A DNA stretch of 64,000 bases from Turnera subulata (taxonomy: Eukaryota > Streptophyta > Magnoliopsida > Malpighiales > Passifloraceae): the NCBI GenBank assembly GCA_028386065.3, contig JAKUCV010004265.1, forward strand, positions 11,937-75,936. Direction: 5' to 3'. Position 1 is the stretch's first letter; each line of letters starts with the position of its first letter. The position numbers and the translations under genes are program-made. Below the pieces are notes generated by a model. That model did not search any database and was not told where the DNA came from. It worked only from the letters and a program-made list of their open reading frames with translations. This document shows positions 22,007 through 32,652 of the stretch, one piece after another.

Positions 22007-23010
22007 TCTCTCCCTTACAAGAAATTTGTCCGCGAATTTACCGTGCTGCTGGAATAAGTGTGGATACTTGTCCCGCATCTCCCTTTCAGATTCCCAAGTA
22101 ACCCCCCTTCCGGTGGGATCTTCCCATACAACCTTAACTGAAGTCACTTCCTTATTGTGCATCTTACGCACTTGGGTGTCAATAATTTCCATCGGCTGAG
22201 CTTTGTAAGTTAATTCTTCCCCCAATTATACTTCTTGCGGTGCCAAGATATATGAGGGATCAGGTACATACTTACGTAACATTAACACATGAAATACAAG
22301 GTGGATTTGTGACATGTTCGGTGGCAAAGCAAGTTGATATGCTACTGGACCAATCCTCTCAAGTACTTTAAAAGGTCCCAAAGACCGGGGGTTCAATTTC
22401 CCCTTTTTACCGAATCGCATCACACCTTTGGTTCGAGACACTTTCAGGAAGACCATATCCCCAACAAAAAATTCCAAGTCCCGTCTCCAGTTATCCGCAT
22501 AGGATTTCTGCCTACTTTGTGCTGCTGCTAGGTTGTCCCGTGCAATCCTCACTTTTTCCGTAGTCAATTCCACAATTTCCAGGCCTAACAGTTTCCTTAC
22601 ACCTACTTCATCCCAACAAACAGGAGTATGGCATCTTCGGCTATATAATGCCTCATACAATGCCATGCTGATACTGGATTGATAGATGTTGTTGTAGGCG
22701 AACTCTACAAGTGACAAGTATTTATTCCAACTACCACCATAGCTTTGCACACAAGCCCTCAGCATGTCCTCCAAAATCTGGATCACCCGTTCGCCTTGGC
22801 CATCAGTTTGTGGATGGAATGCTGTACTTAGATCAAGTTTTGTACCCATTGCTTCCTGAAAACTCCGCCAAAATCGTGAGGTAAATTGTGGACCTCGATC
22901 AGATACAATGGACACAGGCACTCCATGCAATCTTACAATCTCATCAATAAAACTTGAGCCAACTTAGTGAAATTGTAGGTTGTTTTCACAGGTAAGAAGT
23001 GAGCAGATTT
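22007..23010 (-). pseudogene. Tekay integrase C-terminal half and chromodomain-like tail
   Basis: The main block 22226-22930 begins MHGVPVSIVSDRGPQF, containing the second catalytic aspartate, and continues with AFHPQTDGQGERV, holding the glutamate. It then has LVEFAYNN, the GDMVFLKVS box and GPFKVLERIGPVAYQLALP. A TAA stop follows at about 22226, after which the same frame shows IIDTQVRKMHNKEV and WEDPTGRGVTWESEREM, the chromodomain-like ending of Tekay/Del elements that is thought to steer integration to heterochromatin. A frameshift near 22950 breaks the link to the upstream half. Confidence 0.85.
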
Positions 23011-23015
23011 GGTTA
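23011..23015. repeat. Element B target-site duplication, left
   Basis: GGTTA directly before the LTR start TGTTAGG; repeated at 28371-28375 after the other LTR end CTAACA. Confidence 0.9.
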
Positions 23016-24552
23016 TGTTAGGATAAATGCCCTACGCTAGAGGGGGGGTGAATAGCATTTTTCGGAAAGAATCGAAAGCTTGCAGGAAGTAAGTGCGGAA
23101 TTGAAAGAATGAAGGACACAAGGATTTTATACTGGTTCACAGACAACTAATTTGTGGCTAATCCAGTCCCCCAAGACTCACTTAGAGAGTTCACTATCTA
23201 GTGTTAAGCTTACGGGTTCTTAACAAACCATTTACAACCTAGGAATTCTAATCACAAGAATCCTACACTTGCTTGAAGATACCTCACTTCAAGACTTCTC
23301 ACACAGGACGAATATCTCTCTGAATACAACTTGAGAGTTCAAGTCATATGAACCTCAACACTTGAAGATACCTCACTCCAAGATTTCTCTCACAGAAAGA
23401 ATACTTATCCTATGAATCAGTCAAGGGAACAGTCCTCCCTTAAGGTGTATAACTACACTTAAATCACTCAAACAAAAATTCTCTCAAAGAGTAGATATGA
23501 GTAACAAATAAGCACTATAAGGCAACTCTCAATCTTTCAAAGGTATTGGCTCACAAAAACATGTATGAATGTATATCAATGAATGTCAAATGTTTGGAGA
23601 GTTGATTAGTTCAAAACAGAGATGTAGTAACTCTATTTATATGTCTAAAAACATGTGTGACCGTTTGGAAACAATTTACAAACACCTTATGGACAAAATA
23701 GCATACAAACAAAAAGGATGTCTGATTTTAAACAGTTGAACATCGATGTATCAAATCACTACATCGATGTTCTGACAGTAAATATCAATTATTTGGTCCA
23801 ACGGTCATCATTACATCGATGTAGTAACAAGGAACATCGATGTTTAAAATCTCTGCCAAAATGAATTGAAAGATGTTTCATGTAAACATCGATGTTCTGT
23901 GTGCTACATCGATGTTCTACCACAAGACATCGATGTTTTTATTCTCTGCCAAGGTGACTTTACAGCCTGCCAAAATGTGAACGTCGATGTTAACCGTAGC
24001 ACATCGATGTTCAATATGCTACATCGATGTTTTATTCTAGACATCGATGTTTAAAACTACTGCCAACTTTTCCTTAAGAATTTGATTGAATAACATCGAT
24101 GTTTGGCTAGTGAAAAACATTTTCAAATGCAACGGTCATGAGAACATCGATGTTTGGGATGCCAAAATCGATGTTCTAACCCTACTGCCTGTTTTAAAGA
24201 ATTGTTTGAAGGCAGGAACATCGATGTCTAAAATTAGAACATCGATGTTCATTGATCAAAAAGCATTTCATGATTAAAAAAGATGTTATGAAATGTATGA
24301 GTGAAATTTGATTTTGATTTGAGCCAATTACTTTGAGGGATTTTTGAGTTACCATTTACAAAGAGTTCCTATAATTTCTCAATCCTTCAAGACTTGATGC
24401 TCTTCTTTACTTCTATTCTTGTGCTCCTTTCTCTTTAGACCTTTGCTTCTTTGATTGTTTTCTTTTTGCTTCAAAGTTATTATCAATTGAGTCATGGTTG
24501 GTTTGTCATTATCAAAACCCTGAAATGAGACAAGGAAGCATAAGTTCTAACA
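23016..24552 (-). repeat. Element B 3' LTR
   Basis: Carries 16 palindrome copies between 23739 and 24252 and the perfect MSA match TCCAACGGTCA at 23797-23807. It lacks two 21-bp palindrome units present in the 5' LTR. Confidence 0.92.
23739..24252. repeat. Palindrome array ACATCGATGT (16 copies)
   Basis: Core C positions begin 23741, 23762, 23814, 23835, 23887, 23907, 23928; later copies are near 23982, 24002, 24022, 24042, 24094, 24145, 24166, 24219 and 24240. Neighbours in a group are 20-21 bp apart. Groups are followed by a CTGCC/CTGACA spacer. Confidence 0.95.
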
Positions 24553-24793
24553 ATTTCCCCCTTTTTGATAATGACAAACAAATAAAAGTATATACTTATT
24601 TTATAAGATTTTTTTATAAGATTAAGTAAGGTAATTCCCCCTAACTAGGTGAGGGTAATTCCCCCTAACTAAGTGAGGTTAATTCCCTCTAACTTGGTGC
24701 ATATACTTCTTCTCATCTTCCCCCTTTTGTCATTAGAAAAAAGAAATAGCAATAGGTAACAGTTTAGTGAGTTGAAAAAGACAAGAACATAAC

Positions 24794-24966
24794 AAGAACA
24801 TCGATGTTTCTCCGACCAACATCGATGTTTGATAGATACTGGAAGCAATAACACTTAGCTGAACATCGATGTTGTGATACTCAACATCGATGTTGTGATC
24901 ATTCTGTCCATTGATTAAAAAAAATCCCGTTGAAACACCGATGTGTGAGAGGATACATCGATGTAG
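24794..24966. repeat. Internal palindrome array of element B (6 copies)
   Basis: Three pairs in the non-coding interior next to the 3' LTR, each pair followed by TCTGTCC or a similar spacer. One copy reads ACACCGATGT. Confidence 0.9.
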
Positions 24967-24999
24967 TGACCTGTCTGTCCAAAATTTTGAAGTTCTTAA

Positions 25000-25180
25000 A
25001 TGCTTCTTTGTTCCCCCTTTCTTTTGGCCTTGATGAGGAGTACCTGCAAAACAACACTCATCCTTGTATTTCTACAAGAATCAATTAAGAACTTAGATGC
25101 TTCTTTGATCATGTGCTTGGAGCATCCGCTATCAATGTACCAAAGTACACTTGATGCCTTCAAGCAACCCTGCAAAATAA
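25000..25180 (-). pseudogene. Element B protease N-terminal fragment
   Basis: The minus-strand frame contains GCLKASSVLWYIDSGCSKHM, the classical Copia aspartic-protease active site (DSGCSKHM), then stops within about 40 residues at VLLIKAKRKGEQ. The remainder of the protease is replaced by the palindrome-bearing spacer. Confidence 0.75.
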
Positions 25181-25181
25181 A

Positions 25182-25727
25182 TTAATGGGTTTTTGGTACC
25201 CAAATCTTCTTGGGTCCTTGAGTGTTAGGAGCATAGTGGTGATGAGCTTCTTCTTGAGCCCAATGCCTATGCCTAGTGAAGCAAACAGGAGCAATATGTC
25301 CAATTTTATTGCAGTAGTGACAAATTACATTAGGATTGTGCATTCTTCTTGGTTGGTAATAGCTACTATGCTGTCTATAATTGTGCACATTATTAACCAT
25401 GTTTTCCTTAGGTTGAACCTTAGGTTTCCTAGGTTCAAAAGCCTTAAAGTTTCTAGACTTAGGTTCTTTAACTTTAGGCTCAATTTTATGTCTTTTGGGT
25501 TCATTTCTAAAACCTAATCCATGCTTAGTGGATTGCAAGTTACCTAGTATAGAATTTAGATTTTTATGAGGAGTATTAAATTTCTTCAAAGTACTCTCAA
25601 GATTTTCAACTTGTCCCTTTAATGTTTTACATGATGAACACTCCCTAGTTGAACCTTCAGGTTTGTTTACACTTCTTTTGCCATAAAATTTATTTTCTTC
25701 CTTTAGCTTTTCATTTTCTTTTGTCAA
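25182..25727 (-). pseudogene. Element B gag C-terminal part with zinc knuckle
   Basis: A 181-codon frame, lysine- and asparagine-rich, with the knuckle CHYCNKIGHIAPVC at about residues 135-148 and the Copia-type end GPKKIWVPKTH. The first part (ENEKLKEENKFYGK, CKTLKGQVENLE) looks like a coiled coil that continues upstream in repeats (25735-25900). It is separated from the gag N-terminus by frame breaks and the MITE. Confidence 0.7.
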
Positions 25728-25917
25728 CTTTTCAACATTACTTCCTAGAGATGTCAGCTGTTTCTTTAAGTCTTGGTTAACATTAACTATATCAACATTT
25801 TCACATGTTAAATTCTTTACATCCTCTTCTAATGTAATGATTTCTTCTTTAGGTCTTTGTTAGCATTATCAGCATTAACATTTTCACAAGTTAATTTCTC
25901 AACATCTTTTTCTAGAC

Positions 25918-26173
25918 GGAATAAAGTGTTTTTTCATCCTTGTATTAGACCTCAAAGTTAGAAGTCATCCCTTTATTAGATTTCAGCTTGTTTTCATCCT
26001 TCTATTTGTGAATTTTGTCTTATTTTCATCATTGTGTTCGCCTTTTTGGCCTATTTAGAGGGATGAAAACAAGCCAAAACCCGTGGACAAAGAGATGAAA
26101 ACAGACCAAAACCAATACAAGGATGACTTTCAACTTTATGGTCAAACACAAGGATGAAAAAAGGCTTTAATCC
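25918..26173. mobile_element. Mutator-type MITE in element B gag
   Basis: A 256-bp insertion with long terminal inverted repeats: one end GGAATAAAG then TTTTTTCATCCTTGT, the other (read inverted) GGATTAAAGCC then TTTTTTCATCCTTGT. The 10-bp direct repeat TTTTCTAGAC flanks it at 25908-25917 and 26174-26183. Duplication of 9-10 bp and long inverted ends fit Mutator-like elements. It has no coding capacity. Confidence 0.8.
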
Positions 26174-26739
26174 TTTTCTAGACTTGTGATTTGTTTCTTT
26201 AGTTTCTTGCTATTTTTAGCAGCATTTATATATTCTTCATATAACTCATTGAAAGCATTTTGCAATTCATCATGATCAGAGGCATACGTTTGGGAAGAAA
26301 TACTTACCTCTTCCTCCGGTTCCTCTTGAGCCATGAGACATAAATTTGCCACCTCCTCTTCCTCGTTGTCGGTTGATTCATAGGTAGTTTCCAATTCGTC
26401 CCACATTTCCTTGGCGGTGGTGTAGCATGAGATTGTTTGATAAACATCTGGGTTGACTGCACAAAAGAGCATGTTGATCACCTTGAAGTTGTTCTCAACC
26501 TTCTTGATATCATCATCATTGTATTCCGCCTCCGTTTTTGTCACGGTGGCTACACCATCTTTCTTTGTAGGAATTTGATTTCCACTCTTTATTATTTGCC
26601 AAAGAGCATAATTGTTGGCTTGGATGAATATCCTCATCCTCTCCTTCCAATAAGTGTAATTGGTGCCATCAAAGAACGGTGGGCGTGTGATGGATTGTCC
26701 TTCAGCTGTTCCTGCATAGAAATTACAAGAAAGAGCCAT
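26167..26739 (-). CDS. Element B gag N-terminal part (UBN2/DUF4219 type)
   Basis: A 190-codon frame starting MALSCNFYAGTAEGQ about 50 bp after the primer site. It has the Copia gag signature PPFFDGTNYTYWKERMRIFI, then YNDDDIKKVENNFKVINMLF and AKEMWDELETTYE. Right after ETTYE it jumps to an acidic, coiled-coil-like stretch (ESTDNEEEEV), so the second half of the UBN2 domain and the first zinc knuckle are deleted. The frame ends at the MITE. It could still give a protein that interferes with or joins capsids of a related element, but that is speculation. Confidence 0.8.
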   Translation of the reverse strand: MALSCNFYAGTAEGQSITRPPFFDGTNYTYWKERMRIFIQANNYALWQIIKSGNQIPTKKDGVATVTKTEAEYNDDDIKKVENNFKVINMLFCAVNPDVYQTISCYTTAKEMWDELETTYESTDNEEEEVANLCLMAQEEPEEEVSISSQTYASDHDELQNAFNELYEEYINAAKNSKKLKKQITSLEKD

Positions 26740-26781
26740 AGATAATATCTCTCAAACGGTTAAGTCTTTCAGAGAGTTAGG

Positions 26782-26794
26782 CTCCGCTACCAAT
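26782..26794 (-). other. Element B primer-binding-site-like sequence
   Basis: The minus strand reads TTGGTAGCGGAGC directly after the 5' LTR, as in elements A and C. Confidence 0.75.
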
Positions 26795-27408
26795 TGTTAG
26801 GATAAATGCCCTACGCTAGGGGGGTGAATAGCGTTTTTCGGAAAGAATCGAAAGCTTGCAGGAAGTAAGTGTGGAATTGAAAGAATGAAGGACATAAGGA
26901 TTTTATACTGGTTCACAGACAACTAATTTGTGGCTAATCCAGTCCCCCAAGACTCACTTGGAGAGTTCACTATCTAGTGTTAAGCTTACGGGTGCTTAAC
27001 AAACCGTTTACAACCTAGGAATTCTAATCACAAGAATCCTACACTTGCTTGAAGATACCTCACTTCAAGACTTCTCACACAGGACGAATATCTCTCTGAA
27101 TACAACTTGAGAATTCAAGTCACATGAACCTCAACACTTGAAGATACCTCACTCCAAGATTTCTCTTATAGAAAGAATACTTATCCTATGAATCAATCAA
27201 GGGAACAATCCTCCCTTAAGGTGTATAACTACACTTAAATCACTCAAACAGAAACTCTCTCAAAGAGTAGATATGAGTAACAAGTAAGCACTATAAGGCA
27301 ACTCTCAATCTTTCAAAGGTATTGGCTCATAAAAATATGTATGAATGTATATCAATGAATGTCAAATGTTTGGAGAGTTGATTAGTTCAAAACAGAGATG
27401 TAGTAACT

Positions 27409-27418
27409 CTATTTATAT
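27409..27418 (-). promoter_or_regulatory. TATA box of element B
   Basis: ATATAAATAG on the minus strand. The nearest palindrome is about 100 bp upstream. Confidence 0.65.
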
Positions 27419-27516
27419 GTCTAAAAACATGTGTGACCGTTTGGAAACAATGTACAAACACCTTATGGACAAAATAGCATACAAACAAAAAGGATGTCTG
27501 ATTTTAAATAGTTGAA

Positions 27517-28069
27517 CATCGATGTATCAAATCACTACATCGATGTTCTGACAGTAAATATCAATTATTTGGTCCAACGGTCATCACTACATCGATGTAG
27601 TAACAAGGAACATCGATGTTTAAAATCTCTGCCAAAATGAATTGAAAGATGCTTCATGTAAACGTCGATGTTCTTAGGCGGAACATCGATGTTCTGTGTG
27701 CTACATCGATGTTCTACCACAAGACATCGATGTTTTTATTCTCTGCCAAGGTGACTTTACAGCCTGTCAAAATGTGAACATCGATGTTAACCGTAGCACA
27801 TCGATGTTCAATATGCTACATCGATGTTTTATTCTAGACATCGATGTTTAAAACTACTGCCAACTTTTCCTTAAGAATTTGATTGAATAACATCGATGTT
27901 GGCTTGAAGAACATCAATGTTTGGCTAGTGAAAAACATTTTCAAATGCAACAGTCATGAGAACATCGTTGTTTGGGATGCCAACATCGATGTTCTAACCC
28001 TACTGCCTGTTTTAAAGAATTGTTTGAAGGCAGGAACATCGATGTCTAAAATTAGAACATCGATGTTCA
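27517..28069. repeat. Palindrome array ACATCGATGT (18 copies) in U3
   Basis: Counterpart of 23739-24252 with two extra 21-bp units, at about 27671-27691 and 27901-27921. Variants include ACGTCGATG, ACATCAATG and ACATCGTTG. Confidence 0.95.
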
Positions 28070-28370
28070 TTGATCAAAAAGCATTTCATGATTAAAAAAG
28101 ATGTTATAAAATGTATGAGTGAAATTTGATTTTGATTTGAGCCAATTACTTTGAGGGATTTTTGAGTTACCATTTATAAAGAGTTCTTATAATTTCTCAA
28201 TCCTTCAAGACTTGATGCTCTTCTTTACTTCTATTCTTGTGCTCCTTTCTCTTTAGACCTTTGCTTCTTTGATTGTTTTTTTTTTGCTTCAAGGTTATCA
28301 TCAATTGAGCCATGGTTGGTTTGTCGTTATCAAAACCCTGAAATGAGACAAGGAGGCATAAGTTCTAACA

Positions 28371-28375
28371 GGTTA
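28371..28375. repeat. Element B target-site duplication, right
   Basis: GGTTA, matching 23011-23015. Confidence 0.9.
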
Positions 28376-29337
28376 GTCTATCCACAACAACCCAAATAGA
28401 GTCAAACACGCCACTAGTCTTTGGCAAGCCACTAACAAAATCCATAACAACCCTCTCCCACTTCCATTCTGGAACGGGCAAAGACTGCAGCAAACCAGGT
28501 GCCTTTTGGTGCTCCCATTTAACCTGTTGGCATGCAAAACACTTACTAACATATTCTGCAATGTCTCTCTTCATATTGTTCCACCAGTAGTGTTGTTTAA
28601 GATCACGGTACATTTTAGTAGAACCTGGGTGCATAGTGTAACGAGACTGATGCGCCTCATCTATTAGCTTGCTACGGAGATTACCAATTCCAGGAACATA
28701 GACTCGAGTACCAAATTTCAGAATACCATTATCACACACCACAAACCCTACCATTTCCCCTTTGCTGGCTTTTTCTTTCCAAGCCTTTGTTTCATCATCC
28801 TGCTCTTGCGCCTTAGCAATTTCACCCATCAAAGTGGGTCGCACCAGATAGTGTGCCAAAAGTGCTCCCATTTCAGAAACTTCGAATTGTAACCCTTCAT
28901 CAAGCAACTTGTGCCATTCTCCTACAGCAGATCTTCTGGTTATACTCAAGTGTGCAAGACTGCCCATCGATTTCTGACTCAATGCATCAGCCACTACATT
29001 GGCCTTTCCTAGGTGGTACTTGATCACATAATCGTAATCCTTAAGTAACTCAACCCATCTGCGTTGTCTAAGGTTCAAGTCCCGCTGCTCAAAGATATAT
29101 TTCAAACTTTTATGATCTGTGTAGATTTCACATAACTCCCCATAAAGATAATGCCGCAAATTTTTAATGCAAAGATCACTGCTGCCATCTCAAGGTCATG
29201 CACCGGGTAGTTCTCCTCATTTTTCTTGAGTTTTCCGGGATGCATATGTAATCACTTTCCCATCCTGCATCAATACACAACCCAAACCAACCCTTGAAGC
29301 ATCACAATAAACTGTGAATGTCCCATTTTTCGTAGAA
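28376..29337 (-). pseudogene. Tekay RNase H and integrase N-terminal half
   Basis: The 264-codon minus-strand frame (28365-29159) starts in RNase H ([24 protein letters not shown]) and runs into the integrase zinc-binding region ([31 protein letters not shown]) and the first catalytic block [13 protein letters not shown] further piece to 29337 shows YCDASRVGLGCVLMQ out of frame. Element B splits the integrase just after VVVDRLT. The reverse transcriptase is absent past 29338. Confidence 0.85.
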
Positions 29338-31800
29338 AACTCAATAAGGCCACTAGAAAAGATCACTTTCCTTTGCCATTCATAGATCAGATGTTAGAAA
29401 GACTTGCCAAGCACACCCATCTTTGTTACCTAGATGAATATTTTGGATTCTTCCAAATCCCAATCCATCCATGTGATCAAGAGAAGACAACATTTACATG
29501 CCCCTATGGCACATTTGCGTATAGGCGCATGCCATTCAGTCTGTGTAATGCACCTGCCTCCTTTCAGCGTTGCATGATGGCCATCTTCCATGACCTGATT
29601 GAACATATAATGAAGGTATTTATGGATGACTTCTCTGTTTATGGCACTTCTTTTGATCTTTGTTTGGCTAACCTTGAGACTGAGCTTGAACGGTGTGAGG
29701 CTGTGAACCTAGTATTAAACTGGGAAAAATGCCATTTTATGGTTACAGAAGGTATTGTGCTTGGGCACAAAATCTCATGACGAGGTATAGAGGTGGATGA
29801 AGCTAAGATTGATGTTATTGAAAAACTTCCACCTCCAACCTCTGTTAAGGCAATTCGAGCATTTCTTGGTCATGCAGGTTTTTACAGGCGCTTTATTAAG
29901 GATTTTTCAAAGATTGCAAAGCCTTTGACAATTCTCCTTAGTAAGGATGCTGAATTTGTATTTGATGATTCTTGCCTGAATGCATTTAAAGGATGCTGGA
30001 TTTGTATTTGATGATTCTTGCCTGAATGTATTTAACAGGATTAAAGCTGCATTGACCACAGCCCCAATCATCCAACTCCCAGATTGGAGTCAACCCTTTG
30101 AAATCATGTGTGATGCAAGCGACCATGCAGTAGGGGCTGTGCTGGGGCAGAGAAAAGACAAAAAACTTCATGCCATATACTATGCAAGTCGCACTCTGGA
30201 TGAGGCACAGGTCAACTATTCCACGACCGAGAAAGAGCTTCTGGAAGTGGTCTTTGCAATTGGAAAGTTTCGAGCATACCTGCTGGGATCTAAAGTCATC
30301 ATCCACACTGACCATTCGGCTCTAAAGTACTTGATGACAAAGAAGGAGACCAAGTCAAGACTTCTTAGCTGGATCCTACAACTCCAAGAATTTGACCTGG
30401 AGATTCGAGACAAGAAAGGCATAGAGAATGTGGTGGCTGACCATCTGTCCAGACTACCTTCAGACCACATGCCAAGGGAGCACATGCCTATTAATGATCA
30501 CCTCCCAGTTGACAGCCTCATTACAACAATTCACAATGTCACTCATAGGCTGGTGTCGTGGTTTACAGAAATTGTCAATTTCTTGGCTTGTGGAGCTCTC
30601 CCGCCAGACCTCAGCTATTCTTAGCAGAAGAAGTTCTTCTCTGACATGAAGAACTACCTCTGGGATGAACCCTTGTTGTTCAGAAGGTGTGGTGATGGGA
30701 TAATCAGGCGGTGCATTCCTGAGGAGGAGGTAGAACAAGTTCTGCATAGTTGCCACAATGCACAATATGGGGGACACCATGGCACAACCAGAACAACTTC
30801 TAAGGTCTTGCAAGCTAGCCTATATTGGCTTACTATCTTTAAGGATGCACGCAATTGGGTAGTAGCATGCAAGGAGTGCCAGCACACAGGGAACATCTCA
30901 AGAAGATAGGAGATGCCACAACAAGGAATTTTGGAAGTGGAACTATTCGATGTTTGGGGAATAGACTTCATGGGACCATTCCCGAGCTCTTATGGAAACA
31001 ATTTCATCGTGGTGGCTATTGACTATGTCTCTAAATGGGTGGAGGCCATCGCCTCCCCAACTAGTGATGCCAAGACTGTAACAAGGTTCCTGAAGAAGCA
31101 CATTTTCACTCGTTTTGGCGCCCCCAAGAGCAATAATTAGTGATGGAGGAACCCATTTTTGCAACCGCCAGTTTGAAGCCCTCCTAAGGAAATATAGAAT
31201 CAAACACAAGGTGGCCACTCCCTACCATCCTCAAACAAGTGGCCAAGTGGAGGTGACTAACGGAGAAATCAAACAGATCCTGGAGAAGATAGTAGGACCA
31301 TCACATAAGGATTGGGCAGCAAAACTCGATGATGCTCTTTGGGAATACCGCACAGCCTACAAGGCACCCATAGGCACCACCCCATACCGCCTGGTATTTG
31401 GGAAAGCTTGTCACCTGCCTGTGGAGCTTGAGCATAAAGCATATTGGGCTATTAAAGCCCTAAGCTTTGACACACAAGCTGTAGGAGAACAGAGGCTGTT
31501 GTAAATGAATGAGCTGGACAAGCTGAGGCTGTATGCATACGAAAATGCAAAACTGTACAAGGAGAGAACTAAGAAGTGGCATGACAATAGGATACAGCCT
31601 CGGAAATTTAAGGAAGGAGATCAAGTCCTCCTCTACAACTCTCGCCTGAAGCTTTTCCTTGGAAAGCTTCGATCAAGATAGTCTGGCCCTTTCAAAGTGT
31701 CATGTTGTTACCCCCATGGGGCTGTTGAAATTTACAATGAACAGACATAACCATTCAAGGTCAATGGACACAGGCTGAAGCTGTATCACACAAGGACAAA
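29338..31800 (+). pseudogene. Athila pol remnant: RT, RNase H, integrase
   Basis: The RT piece 29373-29780 shows CPYGTFAYRRMPFSLCNAPASF and the catalytic FMDDFSVYG. A TGA follows at 29779 (CGA-to-TGA in the usual SRGIEV box). RNase H at 30050-30450 keeps MCDASDHAVGAVLGQ, STTEKELLEVV and IHTDHSALKYL. A 46-bp tandem duplication (29943-30034) shifts the frame between RT and RNase H. The integrase zinc region and core lie at 30646-31504 ([41 protein letters not shown]), broken by TAG near 30622 and 30907 and by a frameshift near 31130. Its C-terminal tail runs to about 31800. Enzyme activity is clearly lost. Confidence 0.88.
29943..30034 (+). repeat. 46-bp tandem duplication in Athila pol
   Basis: Two adjacent copies starting AAGGATGCTG at 29943 and 29989, differing at only a few positions. 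As 46 is not a multiple of three, it breaks the frame. Confidence 0.9.
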
Positions 31801-32652
31801 TGAATATCAGGAAACTCAGGTGCTCTATGATCCACCTCCCACCTAGCAAGGCAAGATGGAGTCCAGCTAAAAGACATTAAAGAAGTACACACTTGGGTAA
31901 CACCAAGTGCGGCAAATTTGCACTTTCTTTTGCTTTTCATTTGGTTATTTTTGTTCTTTTTGTGTGTTTCTTTTGTTTATAAACAATCAGGTGCTGCGAT
32001 TTGGTAGAAAAGGGAATCACAGAGTCAGAGATTCGTCAGGGAAGTCCTTCTATACCCTTTTCAATTTTTAGTCATAGTGATTTCTTTGCAAAAGGGACTT
32101 TTAGTGCTTCCACAGACTCAACACAGGCTGAGCCTGTGTCGAACTTTCACAACACCCTGACACCTCATTTGATAATCTCTTGCATTTTGGGGGTTCTCTA
32201 GAAATAGGGAAGTTTCGAATAAGTAGGACTAGGGATCTCGCTGCGCAAAACCTTCCATTGAATACACCTGGGACAAAGCCTTCAACAGGCTCAGCCTGTT
32301 GCGGCTACAAGTACCCAGTTCAACAAAGGAACAATGGTAGTTTTGCCTTAACACGTCATTTAAACTTACTTAGTAAGTTTGTAACCTCCCCATCCACGTG
32401 TCAACTCTGCCAAGAGATATACCCCTCTACCAAAAGGTGGGCACACAAATAGATACTCTGGGCGGCAACACCACTTCCCAACAAACATACCCTTTCACCT
32501 TCCAACTTCCCCAACTTCTCTGAACCATTACTGCCTATAAATGACCACCCCTACCCTTACCTCTTCCACTTCATCTTCCTCCTCTAAACTCTGTCGCTAC
32601 AACCCTAACTACCATAATTGCCCCATATCGGAAACACCTTCCTGAATCAGTC

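Larger units (their letters stand above)
23016..28370 (-). mobile_element. Element B: Copia-like LTR element, gag only
   Basis: LTRs 23016-24552 and 26795-28370 (1537 and 1576 bp) are nearly identical and bounded TGTTAG...CTAACA. The 5-bp duplication GGTTA flanks the element. The primer-site-like TTGGTAGCGGAGC follows the right LTR on the minus strand, and a purine tract AAAAAGGGGGAAAT precedes the left one. The 2.24-kb interior has a shortened gag, a second zinc-knuckle segment and the very start of a protease, but no integrase, RT or RNase H. It is therefore non-autonomous. The high LTR identity suggests recent insertion into the older Tekay element. Confidence 0.92.
26795..28370 (-). repeat. 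Element B 5' LTR
   Basis: Carries 18 palindrome copies between about 27517 and 28069, the MSA match TCCAACGGTCA at 27573-27583 and a TATA box at 27409-27418. With transcription running leftwards, the palindromes and MSA lie upstream of TATA, in U3. Confidence 0.92.
20042..29337 (-). mobile_element. Tekay/Del-type chromovirus remnant, split by element B
   Basis: On the minus strand: RNase H and integrase N-terminal half (29337 to 28376), then element B, then integrase end and chromodomain-like tail (23010 to 22007), then the 3' LTR. Gag, protease and most of the reverse transcriptase are missing, cut off at the junction with the Athila fragment near 29338. Removing element B and one copy of GGTTA restores continuity inside the integrase. 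Confidence 0.8.

Noticed and set aside
23739..24252. Regularly spaced short repeats resembling a CRISPR array
   Set aside because: The repeats are 10-12 bp palindromes with 9-10 bp gaps inside plant LTRs; no cas genes, and spacer lengths do not fit.
29361..29365. CACTT as the Tekay target duplication partner of CACTT at 20037-20041
   Set aside because: It lies in the conserved Athila RT box (KDHFP), so the match is chance.
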